Assembly (NCBI GenBank): GCA_002427815.1 | Contig: DIZF01000022.1 | Location: 1-5,034, forward strand | DNA from: Ramlibacter tataouinensis | Lineage (GTDB): Bacteria > Pseudomonadota > Gammaproteobacteria > Burkholderiales > Burkholderiaceae_C | Reading direction: 5' to 3' | Length of the DNA: 5,034 nt | Shown here: positions 4,892-5,034 of the stretch, piece after piece | Numbering within the stretch: position 1 is the first letter of the stretch | How the letters are laid out: each line of letters begins with the position of its first letter | Position numbers and translations under genes: made by a program | The notes under the pieces: generated by a model | The model's input: the letters and a program-made list of their open reading frames with translations, nothing else | Database searches by the model: none | What the model was told of the DNA's origin: nothing

Positions 4892-5034
4892 GTGCGCCCG
4901 GCAGGGCGCACCTACTTGGAGGTGAAAGTCCTCTACTCGCCCGGCAAGGGGAAGAGTTAGCCCAAGGCAACGGTTTCGCGGGCGACTGCGAGTCTGAAGG
5001 AAGCTGGAAGGCAAAGCGCTGGCCTGACGAACAG
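4892..5034 (+). mobile_element. Group II intron, 5' end (domain I), cut by window edge
   Basis: The 5' end GTGCGCCC fits the group II boundary consensus GUGYG and at once forms a hairpin, GTGCGCCC (4892-4899) with GGGCGCAC (4904-4911). Further domain I helices are visible: GAGG-TGAAAG-TCCTC near 4919-4933, and TCGCCCG (4937-4943) with CGGGCGA (4979-4985). The stretch TCTGAAGGAAGC and the following GGCAAAGC resemble conserved domain I text I know from many bacterial group II introns. Such introns are ribozymes that splice from RNA and move by retrohoming with an intron-encoded reverse transcriptase/maturase. Only 143 bases lie in the window, so the reverse transcriptase gene, domain V and the 3' end are not seen. 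Insertion directly after a terminator is the usual site preference of group IIC introns, but the class assignment needs domain V. Confidence 0.87.

Noticed and set aside
4275..4925. 216-codon rightward open frame
   Set aside because: It runs through the terminator at 4851-4890 and into the intron, has mixed third-position composition early on, has no ribosome site, and is out of frame with the better-supported gene at 4606.
4401..4970. Leftward frames of 189 and 136 codons (to 5014)
   Set aside because: They begin inside intron domain I and cross the terminator hairpin antisense, with no start signals or recognisable domains.
1..5034. CRISPR array or tandem repeats
   Set aside because: No regularly spaced direct repeats are visible anywhere in the window.

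Overview
The window is GC-rich throughout. It has strong third-position GC in its genes and intrinsic terminators made of GC stems with T-runs, which suggests a high-GC proteobacterium such as a pseudomonad, xanthomonad or burkholderial relative. No housekeeping gene is present. The content is orphan or hypothetical proteins, a PP-loop (PAPS reductase-family) enzyme without the hallmarks of assimilatory sulfate reduction, a structured non-coding region, and the 5' end of a group II intron. That mix is typical of the accessory part of an integrative element or genomic island. No integrase, conjugation gene or element end is visible, so the island setting is an inference.

Layout. (1) 27-1589 (+): an unrecognised 520-residue, two-part protein, closed by a clear terminator at 1611-1646. 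(2) 1645-1905 (+): a small acidic hypothetical protein with a poor start signal and its own terminator. (3) 1906-2080: a convergent junction carrying back-to-back terminators for the two strands. (4) 2081-3923 (-): three leftward genes, in transcription order a four-helix membrane protein (3923-3510), a 94-residue protein (3420-3136) and the PP-loop enzyme (3139-2081). The last two overlap by ATGA. Terminator-like hairpins sit directly in front of the ribosome-binding regions of the first two. (5) 3924-4605: about 680 bases with no convincing gene but many inverted repeats, including a nested foldback at 4406-4502 and a candidate leftward promoter near 4039-4068. (6) 4606-4836 (+): a small hypothetical gene with a good Shine-Dalgarno sequence, followed by a strong terminator. 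(7) 4892-5034 (+): the start of a group II intron, lying one base after that terminator's T-run and leaving the window before any reverse transcriptase gene.

Working model (inference). The leftward genes form one transcription unit whose read-through is controlled at leader hairpins. The coupled pair makes the PP-loop enzyme together with a possible small partner. The intron shows the terminator-targeted placement known for bacterial group IIC introns, where insertion after a transcript's end does little harm to the host gene.
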